Shown here one piece after another: positions 7,681-15,396 of a stretch of 24,953 nucleotides of DNA. The notes beneath the pieces were generated by a model. That model saw only the letters and a list, made by a program, of their open reading frames with translations, searched no databases and was not told where the DNA came from. Made by a program: the position numbers and the translations under genes. This DNA comes from DASUGM01 sp036274055 (lineage in GTDB: Bacteria; Acidobacteriota; Vicinamibacteria; Vicinamibacterales; SCN-69-37). The DNA is taken from assembly GCA_036274055.1 (NCBI GenBank), contig DASUGM010000315.1, positions 1-24,953 of the forward strand, read 5' to 3'. Each line of letters starts with the position of its first letter. The stretch's first letter is position 1.

Positions 7681-8652
7681 TTAGTGTTTTGCGTGCTGCG
7701 CTGCGTGACGAGCCTGGTGATCCGCGGGGACGGGGGTCGGCAGGCCGATGCCAAGGCGGACGAACGCGCTGGCGAGCAGCGCCACGACGATCACGCCGAT
7801 CGCGAGACGCCGCGCCCGGCTGGAGCTCGACGGCGCGTCGTCGGGCATGCCGGTCAACGCTGCAACCCGGGCTTCGAGCACGGTCGCGGCGCTGGGCGCG
7901 AGCATGCCGGCGCGCCGGCCGCGCAGCAGATCGCGGGCGCTTTCAATCAGGATACGGGCGTACGGCACGCGGCCCATTTCGTCCGATGCCCAGCGATCGG
8001 CGGCGAGCTCGGCCGTGAGGCGGATGTTGCGCGTGACGATCCAGGCCGCGGGACTGAACCAGTACAGCGCATGGAAGCACGCCGCGACGATGTTCCAGGC
8101 GTAGTCGCGGCGCGCGACGTGCGCGAGCTCATGCCGCAACACCGCCGTCAGCCGCTCGCTCTCCCACGTGAGCCAGGTCTCGGGCAGCAACACCACCGGC
8201 GCACGCCAGCCGGCGGTCAACGGCACCTGCACGCGCCGGTGCGTGCGCACGAGGCGGCTGGCCTGACCGATGAACTGATGCAGGCGCGTCTGCGGCAAGC
8301 CTTCGACAATCAGGCTGCGCCGGCACAACCGCTGAACGAGCAAGAGGCCACTGGCGAGACGCAGCAGACACCACGCGACGCCAATCGCGTAGGCGATGAG
8401 GACAAGATCGGAAGCGGCAAAGCCGGCGGCCCAGCTCTCGAGTTCGCGGCCAACCGGGCTGTCGCCCGCGAATGACAGCTGCGCGCGCGGCAGAACGAGA
8501 TTCGCCAGCGGCAGCGCGAGCGATGCCGCTGCAATCGCGGTCCAGACGCCGTGCCACAGCGCCGCGTCGGTGCGACGCCACACTTTCGACACCCCGAGCA
8601 CGACGAGCGTCGCCGCAGCCGACCAGATCGCGGCCTGGACGAGCGCGCTCAT
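7681..8652 (-). CDS. M56 family (BlaR1/MecR1-like) membrane metallopeptidase
   Basis: A 323-aa integral membrane zinc protease. The zinc site is HELAH (H174, E175, H178), with the third ligand in the downstream AELAADRW motif (E215). TM segments are predicted at about 3-21, 36-55, 80-108 and 190-205, and a last one at 284-302. The C-terminal beta-lactam sensor domain of BlaR1 is absent: the protein ends about 20 residues after the last TM. It is therefore a short M56 protein whose stimulus is unknown. The ATG overlaps the stop of the upstream BlaI gene (ATGA), the standard blaI-blaR coupling. By analogy it should inactivate the BlaI repressor by proteolysis when triggered. Confidence 0.9.
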   Translation of the reverse strand: MSALVQAAIWSAAATLVVLGVSKVWRRTDAALWHGVWTAIAAASLALPLANLVLPRAQLSFAGDSPVGRELESWAAGFAASDLVLIAYAIGVAWCLLRLASGLLLVQRLCRRSLIVEGLPQTRLHQFIGQASRLVRTHRRVQVPLTAGWRAPVVLLPETWLTWESERLTAVLRHELAHVARRDYAWNIVAACFHALYWFSPAAWIVTRNIRLTAELAADRWASDEMGRVPYARILIESARDLLRGRRAGMLAPSAATVLEARVAALTGMPDDAPSSSSRARRLAIGVIVVALLASAFVRLGIGLPTPVPADHQARHAAQHAKH

Positions 8653-9065
8653 GCTTCGTCTCTCCGCCGCCGCTGGCCCGAGCCGGCCTCGTCGGCTTCA
8701 GCATTCGCGACTTTGTCGGCCAGCCGGCTGAGTTGACGCTTGTCGAGCAGCCGTCCGTCGAGCAAACCGAGCACCAGCTGCTCGACGGATCCGCCATAGA
8801 AGCGATCGAGCACGCGGCGCACCGCCGATCGCGCCGCGGTGCCCTCGTCGATCTTCGGCTCGTAAACAAAGGTGCGGCCGTCGACGCGATGGGTCAGAAA
8901 GCGCTTGTCTTCGATGCGACGCAGCAGCGTGCGAACCGTCGCGTTCGTGACTTTGCCGCCCAGCGCCTGGCCGACATCTTCGGCCGTGGCCGCGCCGCGC
9001 TTCCAGACGATGTCCATGACGCGGGCTTCGAGCGGGCTGAGGGGATCGCGGGCGACACGGGCCAT
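8649..9065 (-). CDS. BlaI/MecI/CopY family transcriptional repressor
   Basis: A 138-aa winged-helix repressor. The start is taken at ATG 9065 (MARVARDPLSPLEARVMDIVW), which begins the conserved domain. A longer frame to 9203 merely translates the heptamer array and is rejected. HTH and recognition helix lie at about residues 12-60 (ATAEDVGQAL, NATVRTLLRRIEDKRFL), the wing at about 62-75, and the C-terminal dimerisation helices contain the DRFYGGSVEQLVLGLLD pattern where BlaR/M56-dependent cleavage usually occurs. A TGTGAC/GTCACA dyad lies 1 nt upstream of the start. The partner M56 protease is coupled downstream. Target genes probably include the divergent ADOP permease 2. Confidence 0.93.
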   Translation of the reverse strand: MARVARDPLSPLEARVMDIVWKRGAATAEDVGQALGGKVTNATVRTLLRRIEDKRFLTHRVDGRTFVYEPKIDEGTAARSAVRRVLDRFYGGSVEQLVLGLLDGRLLDKRQLSRLADKVANAEADEAGSGQRRRRDEA

Positions 9066-9066
9066 A

Positions 9067-9083
9067 TGTGACGTCGTGTCACA
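9067..9083. promoter_or_regulatory. Putative BlaI operator at the blaI start
   Basis: TGTGAC (9067-9072) and GTCACA (9078-9083) form a perfect 6-bp dyad with a 5-nt spacer, immediately upstream of the BlaI start codon. BlaI-type repressors bind short palindromes overlapping their own promoters. The same half-sites recur upstream of the divergent gene at 9223-9249. Confidence 0.55.
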
Positions 9084-9092
9084 GATTAGCAC

Positions 9093-9202
9093 GGTCTTGG
9101 GTCTTGGGTCTTGGGTCTTGGGTCTTGGGTCTTGAGCCCTGAGCCCTGAGCCCTCAGCCCTCAGCCCTGAGCCGTGAGCCGTGAGCCCTGAGCCCTGAGC
9201 CA
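9093..9202. repeat. Heptamer tandem array (GGGTCTT then GAGCCCT)
   Basis: About six near-perfect GGGTCTT heptamers (9094-9134) change abruptly to about nine GAGCCCT/CAGCCCT/GAGCCGT heptamers (9135-9201). All keep the same period of 7. The array separates the blaI operator from the ADOP 2 operator. Confidence 0.9.
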
Positions 9203-9222
9203 ACTTTTATCTGTTACGTTAC

Positions 9223-9249
9223 GTCACAGTTACTGTGACATTCTGTCAC
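9223..9249. promoter_or_regulatory. Two overlapping BlaI-like operators upstream of ADOP permease 2
   Basis: GTCACAG-TTA-CTGTGAC (9223-9239) is a perfect 7-bp dyad. GTGACA-TTC-TGTCAC (9235-9249) is a perfect 6-bp dyad that shares its right half. The half-sites are those of the blaI-proximal dyad at 9067-9083. They end 7 nt before the permease ATG, so bound repressor would block transcription. A further GTTACGTTACGTCAC run just upstream may hold degenerate half-sites or the -10. Confidence 0.6.
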
Positions 9250-9256
9250 TCTGACG

Positions 9257-11704
9257 ATGCGCGCTGATCTCATCGCCTTGTGGCGCCGCTGGCGGGCGCG
9301 GCCGGGGTTGCCGGCGCTGGCGCTGCTCGTCCTGACCATTGGCGTCGGCGCGGGCGCCACCGTTCTCGGCGCGACGTATGCCGCGCTGCTGCGACCGCTG
9401 CCCTACCCGCGCGCCGATCAACTCGTCGTCGTGCAGGCGGATTTTCCGGGCATGAAACTGCGCGGCATGGGACTGTCCGGTCCCGAGGCATCCGAGCTGG
9501 CCGGATTCGCCCGCAGCTTCGCAGCTTCGGGCTTCGGTTACGTATCGACGGCGCTGGTCGATATCGACGGCGTGCCACTTCGCGCCGATGTCGCACGCGT
9601 CTCCGCAGGACTCCTCGACGCACTGCGCGCGACGCCAGCGCAGGGACAGACCTTTACCACCGCTGACGACGCCCCCGCCGGGCCATGCCGAATCGTGATC
9701 AGCCGACAGTTCGGCGACGACGCTCTCGGCGGCGCGGTCAGCGCACTGGGCCGCACCGTGCGCATCGCCGGCGATACGTGTGAAATCGTCGGCGTCTGGC
9801 CTCGGCGGGTCCTTTTTCTCGGCACGCCGGCAGACATCTGGGCGCCGCTTCACTACGACATCAAGGCGCCGACATCGAATCGGGCCAACCACTCCTTCAC
9901 CGTCATCGCCCGGATGAGCGACGACGTCCCGCTCGAGGCCGCGCGCGCCGACATCGCGCGGGCCGTAGAGGGCTGGGCGTCAGCCACCGGTCAGTTCCAC
10001 TCGCCGAGTCCGAAGTTCCATCCGTTGTCACTGACGCCGATGGTGGATCTGGTCCGAGGACCGGTGCGCGGCACCGCCTGGGTATTGCTGCTGTCGGTTG
10101 CGACCGTGCTGGTTGTCACGATCGCCAACGCCAGCGCGCTGCTCGTCGCCGACGCCGACCACCGCCGGTCCGAGATGCTGATCCGGGCCGCGCTGGGCGC
10201 GGATCGCCGGCGATTGTGGCGAATGCAGGCGGCCGACGCGGTCGTGCTCGGCGCGCTCGCCGCCGGCCTTGGCGCCGCCGCGGCGCTGAGCGGCGCGCGC
10301 GTGATCGCCGCGCTGGCGCCGCCGGTGCTGGCGCATCTCGACGTCACGCTGCCCGCGTGGCAGACCGCGGCCGCCGCGGCCGGCGTGGCGGCGATTGCCG
10401 CCATCGTCTGCTCGCTGCTCCAGGCCAGCCGCATCCCGTGGGGATCGCTGGCCGGTGCGCTCGGCGGCGACAGCCGCAGTGGGACAGCGACGCCGTCGCG
10501 TCAGCGGCTTCGCCGCGCGCTGGTCGCGGTCGAGGTCGCTCTCGCGGTGGCGCTGGTCGCTGGATCGGCGCTGATGGTCGAAAGCGTCTGGCGCCTGGTC
10601 CACATCGATCTCGGGTTTCGGCCCGAAGGCGTCGTGCGCGCGCAGATCAATCTTCCCGCCGATCGCTATGACACGCGCGCGCGTATCGACGCGTTTTACG
10701 ACGCCGTCACCGCGGCGCTTCACCAGCAGCCGGGAGTCAGCGCTGCGGGCGCGGTCACCGGCCTGCTGCCGGAACGACGTCCGAACAACACCAGCATCGT
10801 GATCAGCGGCGCGACCGGTGACCCGCACCTCGGCACGCCGCCGATTCAGTTCATGCAGTTCCTGACTCCGGAGGCCTTTCCCGCGCTCGGCCTGACCCTC
10901 CGCCGCGGCAGATTATTGACCGCCGCCGACCGCGCGGCCGCGCAGCCGGTGGTCGTGATCAACGAACGCGCGGCGCAGGTCTACTTCGCGAACCGCGATG
11001 CGCTGGGCGGCCAGCTGCGCCTCATGGGCACGCAACTGCCCTGGCTCACCGTCGTCGGCGTCGTCGACGACGCGCGGCAGAACGGTGTGGTCCGCGACGC
11101 CGGCACCGAGTTGTTCGTGCCGCTGGCGCAGGCCGAGGGCGCGATGGGCCGCGTCAATTTCACCCGCGATCTGAATCTGGTGGTGCGCCTCGCTGACGAT
11201 CGGACCGGCGCTTTCGGGCCGATCCTGCGCGCCGCCGTGCGCGGCGTCGACCCTGCCGCGGCGGTCTCGGAAGTCGAGGCGATGACCGCCGTAGTGGCGC
11301 GCGGGATTGCCGGTCCCCGATTTCTGATGATGGTGATCGGCGGCTTTGCCGTCGTCTCGCTGCTGCTCGCGGCGGTCGGCGTCTACGGAATCGTCGCGCA
11401 CACGGTCACGCTGCGGACCCGCGAGATTGGCGTGCGCCGGTCGCTCGGCGCGTCCGGCGGCGCGATCTCCGCGCTCATCGCCCGCCAGGTGATGGCGCTG
11501 GTGACCGGTGGCCTGGTCGTTGGACTGACGCTGGCGGTTTCGAGCGCACGACTGCTGGCGCCGTTTGCGTTTCAAACCGAACTGGCGCATCCAGCGCGCC
11601 TGGCCGCGATTGCGGCGTCCATGGTGCTCATCGCCCTGCTCTCGAGCGCGCGGCCGCTGGTTCGCGCGCTTCGCGTCGACCCCGCCGTCGTCCTCAAACA
11701 ATAG
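9257..11704 (+). CDS. ADOP-type ABC transporter permease (MacB/FtsX-like) 2
   Basis: The product is 815 aa. It lacks the long cytoplasmic N-terminal ADOP helices of permeases 1 and 4: TM1 starts at about residue 20 (GLPALALLVLTIGVGAGATVLG). Then come a periplasmic core domain, a first FtsX membrane domain (about 270-390), a second periplasmic domain (about 430-680) and a C-terminal FtsX domain with the LRTREIGVRRSLGASGGAI motif, ending RALRVDPAVVLKQ. No ATPase is adjacent. The gene is divergent from blaI-M56 and preceded by BlaI-like dyads instead of a PadR gene. The next secreted protein follows after 10 nt, suggesting an operon. Substrate unknown. Confidence 0.9.
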   Translation: MRADLIALWRRWRARPGLPALALLVLTIGVGAGATVLGATYAALLRPLPYPRADQLVVVQADFPGMKLRGMGLSGPEASELAGFARSFAASGFGYVSTALVDIDGVPLRADVARVSAGLLDALRATPAQGQTFTTADDAPAGPCRIVISRQFGDDALGGAVSALGRTVRIAGDTCEIVGVWPRRVLFLGTPADIWAPLHYDIKAPTSNRANHSFTVIARMSDDVPLEAARADIARAVEGWASATGQFHSPSPKFHPLSLTPMVDLVRGPVRGTAWVLLLSVATVLVVTIANASALLVADADHRRSEMLIRAALGADRRRLWRMQAADAVVLGALAAGLGAAAALSGARVIAALAPPVLAHLDVTLPAWQTAAAAAGVAAIAAIVCSLLQASRIPWGSLAGALGGDSRSGTATPSRQRLRRALVAVEVALAVALVAGSALMVESVWRLVHIDLGFRPEGVVRAQINLPADRYDTRARIDAFYDAVTAALHQQPGVSAAGAVTGLLPERRPNNTSIVISGATGDPHLGTPPIQFMQFLTPEAFPALGLTLRRGRLLTAADRAAAQPVVVINERAAQVYFANRDALGGQLRLMGTQLPWLTVVGVVDDARQNGVVRDAGTELFVPLAQAEGAMGRVNFTRDLNLVVRLADDRTGAFGPILRAAVRGVDPAAAVSEVEAMTAVVARGIAGPRFLMMVIGGFAVVSLLLAAVGVYGIVAHTVTLRTREIGVRRSLGASGGAISALIARQVMALVTGGLVVGLTLAVSSARLLAPFAFQTELAHPARLAAIAASMVLIALLSSARPLVRALRVDPAVVLKQ

Positions 11705-11714
11705 GAGTCCGTTC

Positions 11715-12095
11715 ATGTCCACTTCGCGTTTTGCTGCCGCGTGTTTCGTTTCGATTCTCGTCGTCGCCACCGCCATCACCTTCGCACAACAGAAAGCCGC
11801 GGTCCTCGGCGGCAAATGGTCAGGTGCGGTGAAGGCCGACATTGGCGAGATGCCCATCGAGGTCACGCTGAAAGTCGAGAACGAGGCCGTCAAGGGCGAC
11901 ATCAAGACCTTTCACGGCAGCTTCCACATCGACAAGGGCGAACTGCAAAAGGACGGGCGCTGGAAATTGTCGTTCACGACCGACGACGGCGGCGCGGGCA
12001 GCCTGATCGGCGCTGTGAAGGACGATTCCTTCGCGGGCGACTGGGATTTTCGTCCGAACGCGGTCGGTACCTTCACGCTGACCCGCGTCAAGTAA
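11715..12095 (+). CDS. Small secreted beta-rich protein, unknown function
   Basis: The product is 126 aa. ATG 11715 follows an AGGAG Shine-Dalgarno (11703-11707) and yields a signal peptide (residues 1-25, STSRFAAACFVSILVVATAITFAQQ). The mature part is a repetitive strand pattern: GGKWSGAVKAD, MPIEVTLKVENEAVKGDIK, GSFHIDKGELQKDGRWKLSF, GSLIGAVKDDSFAGDWDF, GTFTLTRVK. This resembles small lipocalin-like or avidin-like barrels. It begins 10 nt after ADOP permease 2 and should share its BlaI-controlled transcript. No named family recognised. Confidence 0.75.
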   Translation: MSTSRFAAACFVSILVVATAITFAQQKAAVLGGKWSGAVKADIGEMPIEVTLKVENEAVKGDIKTFHGSFHIDKGELQKDGRWKLSFTTDDGGAGSLIGAVKDDSFAGDWDFRPNAVGTFTLTRVK

Positions 12096-12129
12096 GGCGC
12101 GACTCAGAATAGGTCGCGCACTGCCCAGC

Positions 12130-12162
12130 GGACGGAGTGCTTGTGCGCAAGCCACTCCGTCC
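12130..12162. terminator. Hairpin after the ADOP 2 operon, possible terminator
   Basis: GGACGGAGTG (12130-12139) pairs with CACTCCGTCC (12153-12162). CTTG and CAAG extend the stem past one bulged C, leaving a TGCG loop. There is no T run, so it is either an imperfect terminator or an mRNA-stabilising stem. Confidence 0.4.
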
Positions 12163-12237
12163 CCACCGGGTATCCATCTTGCACTTTGTCGCTCTCGAGT
12201 TGGGCCCCCTGCCCGGAGGCCTGGGAGGCGACGAGAA

Positions 12238-12621
12238 ATGCGAATCCGAAAACGCCTGATCGGGATGGCGATTGCCGCGACGCTCTGTGCCGCGCCTGCC
12301 GTCGCGCAGGAGCGTCACATTACCGATACGGCCGCGATGCAGAAAGCGATCGCGCAACACAAGGCCGTCGACGACAACAACCGCGAGGCCGTGATGACGG
12401 TGCTTCGCCGGCCCGACGTGAAGCAGCTCGCCGAGCGGATGGGGTTGAGCCTGCAGCGCGCCGAAACCGCACTCGCCTCTCTGCCCAGCGACAAGCTGGC
12501 CGAACTGGCGGAGCCGGCGCGGGCCGTGTCGGCGGACCTCGCCGGTGGCGACACCAAGGTCGTCATCTCGTTGACGGCGTTGCTGCTCTTGCTGATTCTC
12601 ATCGTGTTGCTGGTCAAGTAA
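12238..12621 (+). CDS. PA2779-like small membrane protein
   Basis: The product is 127 aa. A signal peptide (about residues 1-24, RKRLIGMAIAATLCAAPAVAQ) is followed by a helical segment (AAMQKAIAQHKAVDDNNREAVMTVLRRPDVKQLAERMGL), a Ser/Asp linker and one C-terminal TM (VVISLTALLLLLILIVLLVK). This matches the PA2779 family, small proteins normally encoded next to a PA2778-type cysteine peptidase; the next gene, 6 nt downstream, is just such a peptidase. The segment RPDVKQLAERMGLS looks like a degenerate helix-turn motif but is extracytoplasmic. The partner protein presumably anchors or modulates the peptidase. Family recognition is from memory; function unknown. Confidence 0.7.
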   Translation: MRIRKRLIGMAIAATLCAAPAVAQERHITDTAAMQKAIAQHKAVDDNNREAVMTVLRRPDVKQLAERMGLSLQRAETALASLPSDKLAELAEPARAVSADLAGGDTKVVISLTALLLLLILIVLLVK

Positions 12622-12627
12622 GGGCGC

Positions 12628-14733
12628 ATGAATCTCCGGCGCGCCTCCTCGGTCGTCGCGCTCAGCATCACGCTGATCGTGGCGCCCGCGCCGGCGCAGG
12701 CGCAGGCGCAGGCGAACGACGCTCGAGGCGTGCTGATCGACGTCCCGTACCTGACTCAGACCGAGGCGCTCTGTGGCGGCGCGGCGCTGGCGATGGTGAT
12801 GCGCTATTGGGGCGAGCGCGACGTCTTCGCCGAAGACTTCGCCAGTCTCGTCGACCGGGACGCCAGGGGCATTCATACCAGCAGGCTGCTCGATGCGGCG
12901 CGCGGTCGCGGCTGGCGCGCCACGGAGATTGCGCCGGGTGCGAAAAGCCTCGACGCAATGCGCGACGCGTTGCGGCGCGGCCAACCGGTGCTCGCCCTGA
13001 TCGAAGATCGCCCGAACGCCCTGCACTTCGTCGTCGTCGCCGGCGCGAATACCGACAGCGTCGTCGTGCACGACCCGGCGCGTGCGCCCTACCGCGTCAT
13101 GAAAGTCGATGAGTTCGAGAAGCGATCGGCGGCAGCCGATCGCTGGATGGCGATCGTACTTCCGAACAGCGGCAGCGAGGTCGCACCGCCGACAACGCGT
13201 TCGCAGGCGCGGACCGCGCGGGTGGCGGCTTCGTCCAGTGCACCCTGCACGGGGCTCGTCGATCAGGCCGTTGGGCTCGCCGACCGCGGCGAGGATACGG
13301 CCGCGGAGCAGCAGTTGCTCACGGCGACAAGCATGTGCGCCGACGCCGGCGCCCCGTGGCGTGAACTGGCCGGCCTTCGTTTCAAGCAACAACGCTACGA
13401 CGAGGCCCGCGATCTGGCCGAGCACGCGACGACGCTGGCGCCTGACGACGCGATTGCGTGGCAACTGCTGGCGACGTCGCGCTATCTGACCGACGACACC
13501 GTCGGCGCGCTCCATGCCTGGCAGAAGAGTGAGCCCTTGCGCGTCGGAGTGGTCAGCGTCGTCGGCGCCGAGCGCATCGATCATCCAGTCGTCGTCGAGC
13601 AGACCGGGCTCGAACCACGCGAAACGCTCACTCCCGATATTTACTGGCGGGCGAAACGGCGGCTCGACGATCTGCCGGCGCTGTCCTCGGCCGCCATCGT
13701 CGTCGAACCCGGCGCCGACGGCTTTGCCACCGTACGCGCGGTCGTCGACGAGGACCCGGTGTTTCCGACCGGTATGAAGTCGCTCGGATCGATTGGCGTC
13801 AAGGCGATCTTCTCGAAAGAGCTCGGCGCGAAAGTCTCGGGGCTGCTGAAGCAGGGGGAGACGATTGGCGCTGCGTGGCGCTGGTCGCCGCACCGGCAAC
13901 GCATTCGCGCCGAATTCGCCCTGCCCGCGCCGGGCGTTCTGCCTGGCGTCGCATCGCTCGACGGTCTGTGGGAGGTGTACACCTTTACGCCGTCGGGCGT
14001 GCCGCTGGGCTTGCGCAGTGATGGAGACTTCGTGATGAGGCGGCGCCGCGTCATGCTCCATTTGAGCGACTGGTCCCGTGGCTGGCTTCACTGGAACGTC
14101 GGCGGCGGCGTCGATCGATTCGCCACGACGACGACGGCGGCCGCCGATGCGGCAGTCGATCTGCGCTTCGACGAAGATCGTCTGGCGTTCGGCGTCGCCG
14201 GCAGCCTCTGGTCGCCGATGAGCGGCGACAATACTCCGGCATTCAGCGCGACCACGGTGATGGGCGCGTGGCGATCGACCGCACGCCCGGCGGCTCCGGT
14301 GCTGATGGCCTACGGTGGCGCGACGCTGGTCTCGGACGACGCGCCGATCGCGATCTGGCAGGGCGCCGGCACCGCCGACAACCGTCCGGCGCTGCTGCGA
14401 GCGCACCGCTTGCATCGCGGCGGCGTCATCGACTCGGAAGCCATCGGCCGCCGCCTGCTCTTCGGCACCGTCGAATACGCGCGGCCGATTTACTCACGCT
14501 CGATCGCGACGGTCGCGCTGGCGGGCTTCGTCGACCTCGCCCGCAACCTGCGTCGCGCCGAATCCAGCCTGCCCTCGCGCTGGCTGGTAGACATCGGCGG
14601 CGGCCTGCGGATTCATACGGGTTCGACGGGCGCCGTTCGGCTGGACTTTGCCTTCAGTCCCCGCGACCGGCGCCGCGCGTTTTCCGCCGGCTACGTCACG
14701 GCATGGCCGCGGCTCTTCAGCGGCGCCTGGTAG
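12628..14733 (+). CDS. C39-like cysteine peptidase fused to TPR, POTRA-like and Omp85-like barrel domains
   Basis: The product is 701 aa with a signal peptide (about 1-29, ending in an AQAQAQA run). Residues 35-180 are a papain-fold C39-like (PA2778-type) peptidase domain with Q44, catalytic C49 in ALCGGAALAMVMRYWG, H133 and D149 in VVVHDP. Residues 207-300 contain about two TPR-like helical pairs (APWRELAGLRFKQQRYDEAR, DAIAWQLLATSRYL). Residues 305-378 read like a POTRA domain (VGVVSVVGAERIDHPVVVEQ, then LTPDIYWRAKRRLDDLP and a closing strand). Residues 385-701 are alternating amphipathic strands with an Omp85-like block (ALLRAHRLHRGG followed by LLFGTVEYARPIY). The upstream PA2779-like gene is co-transcribed. 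The peptidase assignment is good; the POTRA/Omp85 part is my inference from pattern. Confidence 0.75.
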   Translation: MNLRRASSVVALSITLIVAPAPAQAQAQANDARGVLIDVPYLTQTEALCGGAALAMVMRYWGERDVFAEDFASLVDRDARGIHTSRLLDAARGRGWRATEIAPGAKSLDAMRDALRRGQPVLALIEDRPNALHFVVVAGANTDSVVVHDPARAPYRVMKVDEFEKRSAAADRWMAIVLPNSGSEVAPPTTRSQARTARVAASSSAPCTGLVDQAVGLADRGEDTAAEQQLLTATSMCADAGAPWRELAGLRFKQQRYDEARDLAEHATTLAPDDAIAWQLLATSRYLTDDTVGALHAWQKSEPLRVGVVSVVGAERIDHPVVVEQTGLEPRETLTPDIYWRAKRRLDDLPALSSAAIVVEPGADGFATVRAVVDEDPVFPTGMKSLGSIGVKAIFSKELGAKVSGLLKQGETIGAAWRWSPHRQRIRAEFALPAPGVLPGVASLDGLWEVYTFTPSGVPLGLRSDGDFVMRRRRVMLHLSDWSRGWLHWNVGGGVDRFATTTTAAADAAVDLRFDEDRLAFGVAGSLWSPMSGDNTPAFSATTVMGAWRSTARPAAPVLMAYGGATLVSDDAPIAIWQGAGTADNRPALLRAHRLHRGGVIDSEAIGRRLLFGTVEYARPIYSRSIATVALAGFVDLARNLRRAESSLPSRWLVDIGGGLRIHTGSTGAVRLDFAFSPRDRRRAFSAGYVTAWPRLFSGAW

Positions 14734-14738
14734 GCGCC

Positions 14739-14754
14739 TCGCCGCTTGCGGCGA
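14739..14754. terminator. Stem between convergent genes
   Basis: TCGCCGC (14739-14745) and GCGGCGA (14748-14754) form a tight GC-rich stem in the 38-nt gap between the convergent fusion-protein gene and the HExxH gene. No T tract is present, so a terminator role is only suggested by position. Confidence 0.3.
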
Positions 14755-14771
14755 AGCGGCCGCCGTCGGTC

Positions 14772-15263
14772 TTAGGTCTCCGAGCGCCCGCGCGCCAGTT
14801 CGCGGCTGACCTGACGCTCGGCGTCCACCGCCGCGCCGGTTTCAAACGCCAGCGACCGGTGCAGTGTCCAGCCAATGTCGTTGAAGAGCTGCCGCATGCC
14901 CAGTGCGTCGCGGACAGCCGGCGCCTGAGCGATCTCCAGGGCGTGACGCAGTTCATGGCCGAGCAGTTCGATTCGTCGCCTCGGCTCGAATCGCGCGTCC
15001 ACGGCAACGCGGAGAAAACGGCCGGCGTTGTTGGCGACGAGGAATGCCGTCTCGGCGGGCGCCTCGGCGATGTCGTACTTGAGTTCGACATAGACGAACA
15101 GGTCGGATGCCTCGAGATCGCGCACCAGCCGTTTGATCGTCGGCGAGCGCGACATCGCTTCGACGACAAGATCGCGGGCGACGTCCGAAGTCGGACGCAG
15201 GCGCGGCACCGGCGGTTGCGCTGGCTGAATCAGCAGGACGGACGCGACGAGCATTGCGATCAT
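14772..15263 (-). CDS. Small secreted protein with HExxH zinc-peptidase-like motif
   Basis: The product is 163 aa from ATG 15263, chosen because GGAGG lies 5 nt upstream and a signal peptide follows (IAMLVASVLLIQPAQ). An upstream in-frame ATG at 15362 gives an unconvincing Arg-rich extension. The mature protein contains LLGHELRHALEIA, i.e. HELRH in the zinc-peptidase pattern, and about 35 residues later FETGAAVDAERQV, where a Glu could be the third ligand (gluzincin-like). At 163 aa it is far shorter than known gluzincins. Family not recognised. It is divergent from the ECF sigma gene, with 133 nt between the starts. Peptidase activity is an inference from the motif only. Confidence 0.7.
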   Translation of the reverse strand: MIAMLVASVLLIQPAQPPVPRLRPTSDVARDLVVEAMSRSPTIKRLVRDLEASDLFVYVELKYDIAEAPAETAFLVANNAGRFLRVAVDARFEPRRRIELLGHELRHALEIAQAPAVRDALGMRQLFNDIGWTLHRSLAFETGAAVDAERQVSRELARGRSET

Positions 15264-15396
15264 GATCGCCTCCGCCAAGTGAGACGACGCGCGCGTGCAG
15301 CGGTTCGTCGACTGGGATGAGAGCCGCCGGCGCGCGATGAGCACCGCCGGCACAGGGTTCAATCACGTGTGCGATCGCAGACACCGCGGTGGTACG

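Noticed and set aside
7681..9065. Complete beta-lactam resistance operon
   Set aside because: The M56 protein lacks the penicillin-binding sensor domain and no beta-lactamase gene is present; the DUF885 gene is not a beta-lactamase.
9093..9202. CRISPR array
   Set aside because: Units are contiguous 7-mers without spacers; no cas genes.
9066..9203. 46-residue N-terminal extension of BlaI
   Set aside because: It translates only the heptamer array and the operator; family alignment begins at ATG 9065.
12088..14415. 775-aa open frame on the minus strand
   Set aside because: It is antisense to the peptidase-barrel fusion, is Arg/Gly/Ala-rich and shows no domain. Long antisense frames are expected at this GC content.
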